A DNA stretch of 7,609 bases from VAZQ01 sp046733355 (GTDB lineage Bacteria > Pseudomonadota > Alphaproteobacteria > Rhizobiales > Xanthobacteraceae), in contig JBKPOZ010000308.1 in assembly GCA_046733355.1 (NCBI GenBank), forward strand, positions 1 through 7,609. Reading direction: 5' to 3'. Position 1 is the stretch's first letter, and every line of letters begins with the position of its first letter. This document shows, piece after piece, positions 5,869 to 7,609 of the stretch. The notes under the pieces were generated by a model. It did no database searches. It was given only the letters and a program-made list of their open reading frames with translations, and had not been told where the DNA came from. Made by a program: the position numbers and the translations under genes.

Positions 5869-7609
5869 ATGAGCGTGGCGTTTCATATCAGGGTCTTCGG
5901 TGACTTCTCGGTCCTGTGCGACGGGGCGTTGGTGCCGCTGCCGCAATCGCGCAAGACCCGCGCTCTGCTCGCTTATCTGGCGGTCAATGCAAAGCCGATG
6001 CGCCGGGAACGGCTGTGCGAACTGTTCTGGGATGTTCCCGACGACCCGCGCGGGGCGTTGCGATGGAGCCTTTCCAAGCTGCGCCAAATCCTCAATGCGG
6101 ACGGCGAGACCCGTCTCGAAGCGGATCGCAACACCGTTTACCTCATGCCGAGCTCGGTGCGCCTCGATTATGATCTGATCCGGGGGTTATCGCCGGAGTC
6201 AATCGACCCGCTACCAACAGAACGACTGGAGACGATCGCCCAAGCATTTTCGGGTTCGTTTCTTTCCGATCTGCACCTTCCCCGCTGCTCGTCATACGAG
6301 GCTTGGCGCGTATACTGCGCCAATGAAACCGATATCCTGCGCCTGAAAGCGCTGCGGACGCTGGTCAATCGCCTCGGGGATGAGCCGGAACGAGCACTCG
6401 TGTATTTGCACGCTCTGCAATCTCTTCTTCCGGAGGAAGACTTCAGCAAGGAGATTTCGCGAATTAACGAACGGGCGCGCCAGATCGCGGCGATGCTCCC
6501 CTCCCGTGTCGAAGCTTCCGAACAGACTGTCCGATCACCTGTGGAGCACTCCGCAGGGGCAGAGCACGAGCGAGCGTTCCAGCCCGCTACGCCGGCAACG
6601 ATGCTTGGTGCAAGACAGCAGATACGCTATACGCGAGGGCGGGACGGGACGCGAATTGCCTATGCCGTGAGCGGGTCCGGGCCGGCAATCATCCGTGCAT
6701 CGCATTGGATGTCCCACCTCGAGTTCGACTGGGAAAGTCCGGTCTGGGGACATTGGATCGAAGCAATATCCAGCGGCTTCACCTATGTCCGCTATGATGG
6801 ACGACTGAACGGGCTGTCCGACACCGTCTGCGAGGAGGCTTCGTTCGAGAGCTTTGTCAGTGATCTCGAATGTGTCGTTGAGGCGACCGGGCTTGACCGC
6901 TTCGTGCTGCTCGGGATCTCGCAAGGCTGCGCCCTGTCGGTCGAATATGCGGTACGGAATCCGGGAAAGGTGGCCGGTCTTGTGCTCTATGGCGGCTATG
7001 TCCGCGGATGGCGGGCGCGCGGCGATGGCGCGGAGATTGCCCGTCGGGAGGCGATCTCCGTGTTGATGCGCCAGAGCTGGGGCAAGGACGATCCAATGTT
7101 TCGCCAGGTCTTTACGAACCTGTTCATACCTGGTGCAAGCCGCGACCAGATGGACTGGTTCAATGAGCTGCAGCGCCGGACGCTAACGCCGGAAAATGCA
7201 TGGCGAATCACCTACGCCTTGGCCGACATCGACATATCCAGGCAGCTTCATCATCTGCAGGTTCCGGCCCTGGTGCTGCATGCCCGCAGCGACCGGGTCG
7301 CGCCGATCTCGGAGGGGGTGCAGCTCGCAAAGGCGATAAAGAAAGCGCGCTTTGTCGAATTGGAGAGCGCAAATCACATTCTGCTCGCCGAGGAGCCCGC
7401 TTTCCAGAAGTTCATTGCGGAGGCAACAGCCTTCGCCAGCGAAGTGCTGGAAGAACGGATGGTCGCGCCGGTCATCCGGAGAACACGACGTCAAGCGACG
7501 ATCTTGACCGCAGATTTCGTCAGCTCGGTAAACGCGATCGATCAGTTGCTTCCCGAGGTGGCGCTCGAAGCAGTCGATCCTCTGCTCAGGAAGGCAGTCG
7601 ACCTTGTCC
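5869..7609 (+). CDS. BTAD-type winged-helix regulator fused to alpha/beta hydrolase and class III cyclase, cut by the right edge
   Basis: Open from ATG 5869 to the window end without a stop: 580 codons, 3' incomplete. Residues 1 to about 105 are an OmpR-like winged helix of the SARP/BTAD kind (FGDFSVLCDG, SRKTRALLAYLAVN, RERLCELFWDVPDDPRGALR, then WSLSKLRQIL). About 120-205 is a helical BTAD-like region (AFSGSFLSDL, ALVYLHALQSLLPEE). After a linker, about 254-525 is an alpha/beta hydrolase: YTRGRDGTRIAYAVSGSGP, RYDGRLNGLSD, nucleophile elbow GISQG with Ser351, Asp475 in HARSDRVAPI and His503 in SANHILL, so the triad is complete. From about 540, RRQATILTADFVSS resembles the start of a class III cyclase domain, with Asp549 at the first metal position; the rest lies outside. 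Hydrolase-cyclase fusions are known (mycobacterial Rv1900c/LipJ); the N-terminal DNA-binding module adds a direct transcription output. The start has only a weak AGGTGG at 5859-5864. It likely regulates the adjacent cluster. Confidence 0.88.
   Translation, partial: MSVAFHIRVFGDFSVLCDGALVPLPQSRKTRALLAYLAVNAKPMRRERLCELFWDVPDDPRGALRWSLSKLRQILNADGETRLEADRNTVYLMPSSVRLDYDLIRGLSPESIDPLPTERLETIAQAFSGSFLSDLHLPRCSSYEAWRVYCANETDILRLKALRTLVNRLGDEPERALVYLHALQSLLPEEDFSKEISRINERARQIAAMLPSRVEASEQTVRSPVEHSAGAEHERAFQPATPATMLGARQQIRYTRGRDGTRIAYAVSGSGPAIIRASHWMSHLEFDWESPVWGHWIEAISSGFTYVRYDGRLNGLSDTVCEEASFESFVSDLECVVEATGLDRFVLLGISQGCALSVEYAVRNPGKVAGLVLYGGYVRGWRARGDGAEIARREAISVLMRQSWGKDDPMFRQVFTNLFIPGASRDQMDWFNELQRRTLTPENAWRITYALADIDISRQLHHLQVPALVLHARSDRVAPISEGVQLAKAIKKARFVELESANHILLAEEPAFQKFIAEATAFASEVLEERMVAPVIRRTRRQATILTADFVSSVNAIDQLLPEVALEAVDPLLRKAVDLV

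Noticed and set aside
1..7609. tRNA, rRNA, CRISPR array, insertion sequence or attachment site
   Set aside because: No cloverleaf, regularly spaced repeat, transposase-like frame or terminal inverted repeats were seen on either strand.

Overview
The window looks like chromosomal DNA of a GC-rich Gram-negative bacterium, most likely an alphaproteobacterium of the Bradyrhizobium/Rhizobiales type. That assignment is an inference from high third-position GC, from large multidomain class III cyclases, and from a degenerate intergenic stretch resembling short repeats of those genomes. No marker gene fixes the taxon.

Layout: (1) Bases 1398 down to 1, minus strand, encode a SAM domain - class III nucleotide cyclase - AAA/STAND ATPase signalling protein. 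It runs off the left edge and is broken by a frameshift in a short GA/TC repeat at about 872-878. (2) Bases 1399-1876 are a gene-poor divergent spacer with a repeat remnant and small hairpins. (3) Bases 1877-5465, plus strand, hold a compact four-gene enzyme cluster: an OsmC-like protein, an FMO/CzcO-like FAD/NAD(P) oxidoreductase, a second flavoprotein of the geranylgeranyl-reductase/PHBH type, and a MaoC-like hot-dog hydratase. The last three are tightly coupled (11-nt gap, then an ATGA overlap). (4) Bases 5466-5868 are a spacer with one small coding-like frame and a candidate promoter. (5) From 5869 to the right edge runs one uninterrupted frame of at least 580 codons: a winged-helix/BTAD transcription-factor module, then a complete alpha/beta hydrolase with Ser-Asp-His triad, then the beginning of a class III cyclase domain.

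Working together (inference): the enzyme cluster could oxidise, reduce and hydrate an acyl- or isoprenoid-like substrate, with the OsmC-like protein in thiol/peroxide handling. It lies between two multidomain proteins that both carry cyclase domains. The right-hand one could combine ligand sensing or hydrolysis (alpha/beta hydrolase), cyclic-nucleotide output and DNA binding in one chain, and is the natural candidate regulator. This right-hand fusion and its association with the redox cluster are the most interesting parts of the window.
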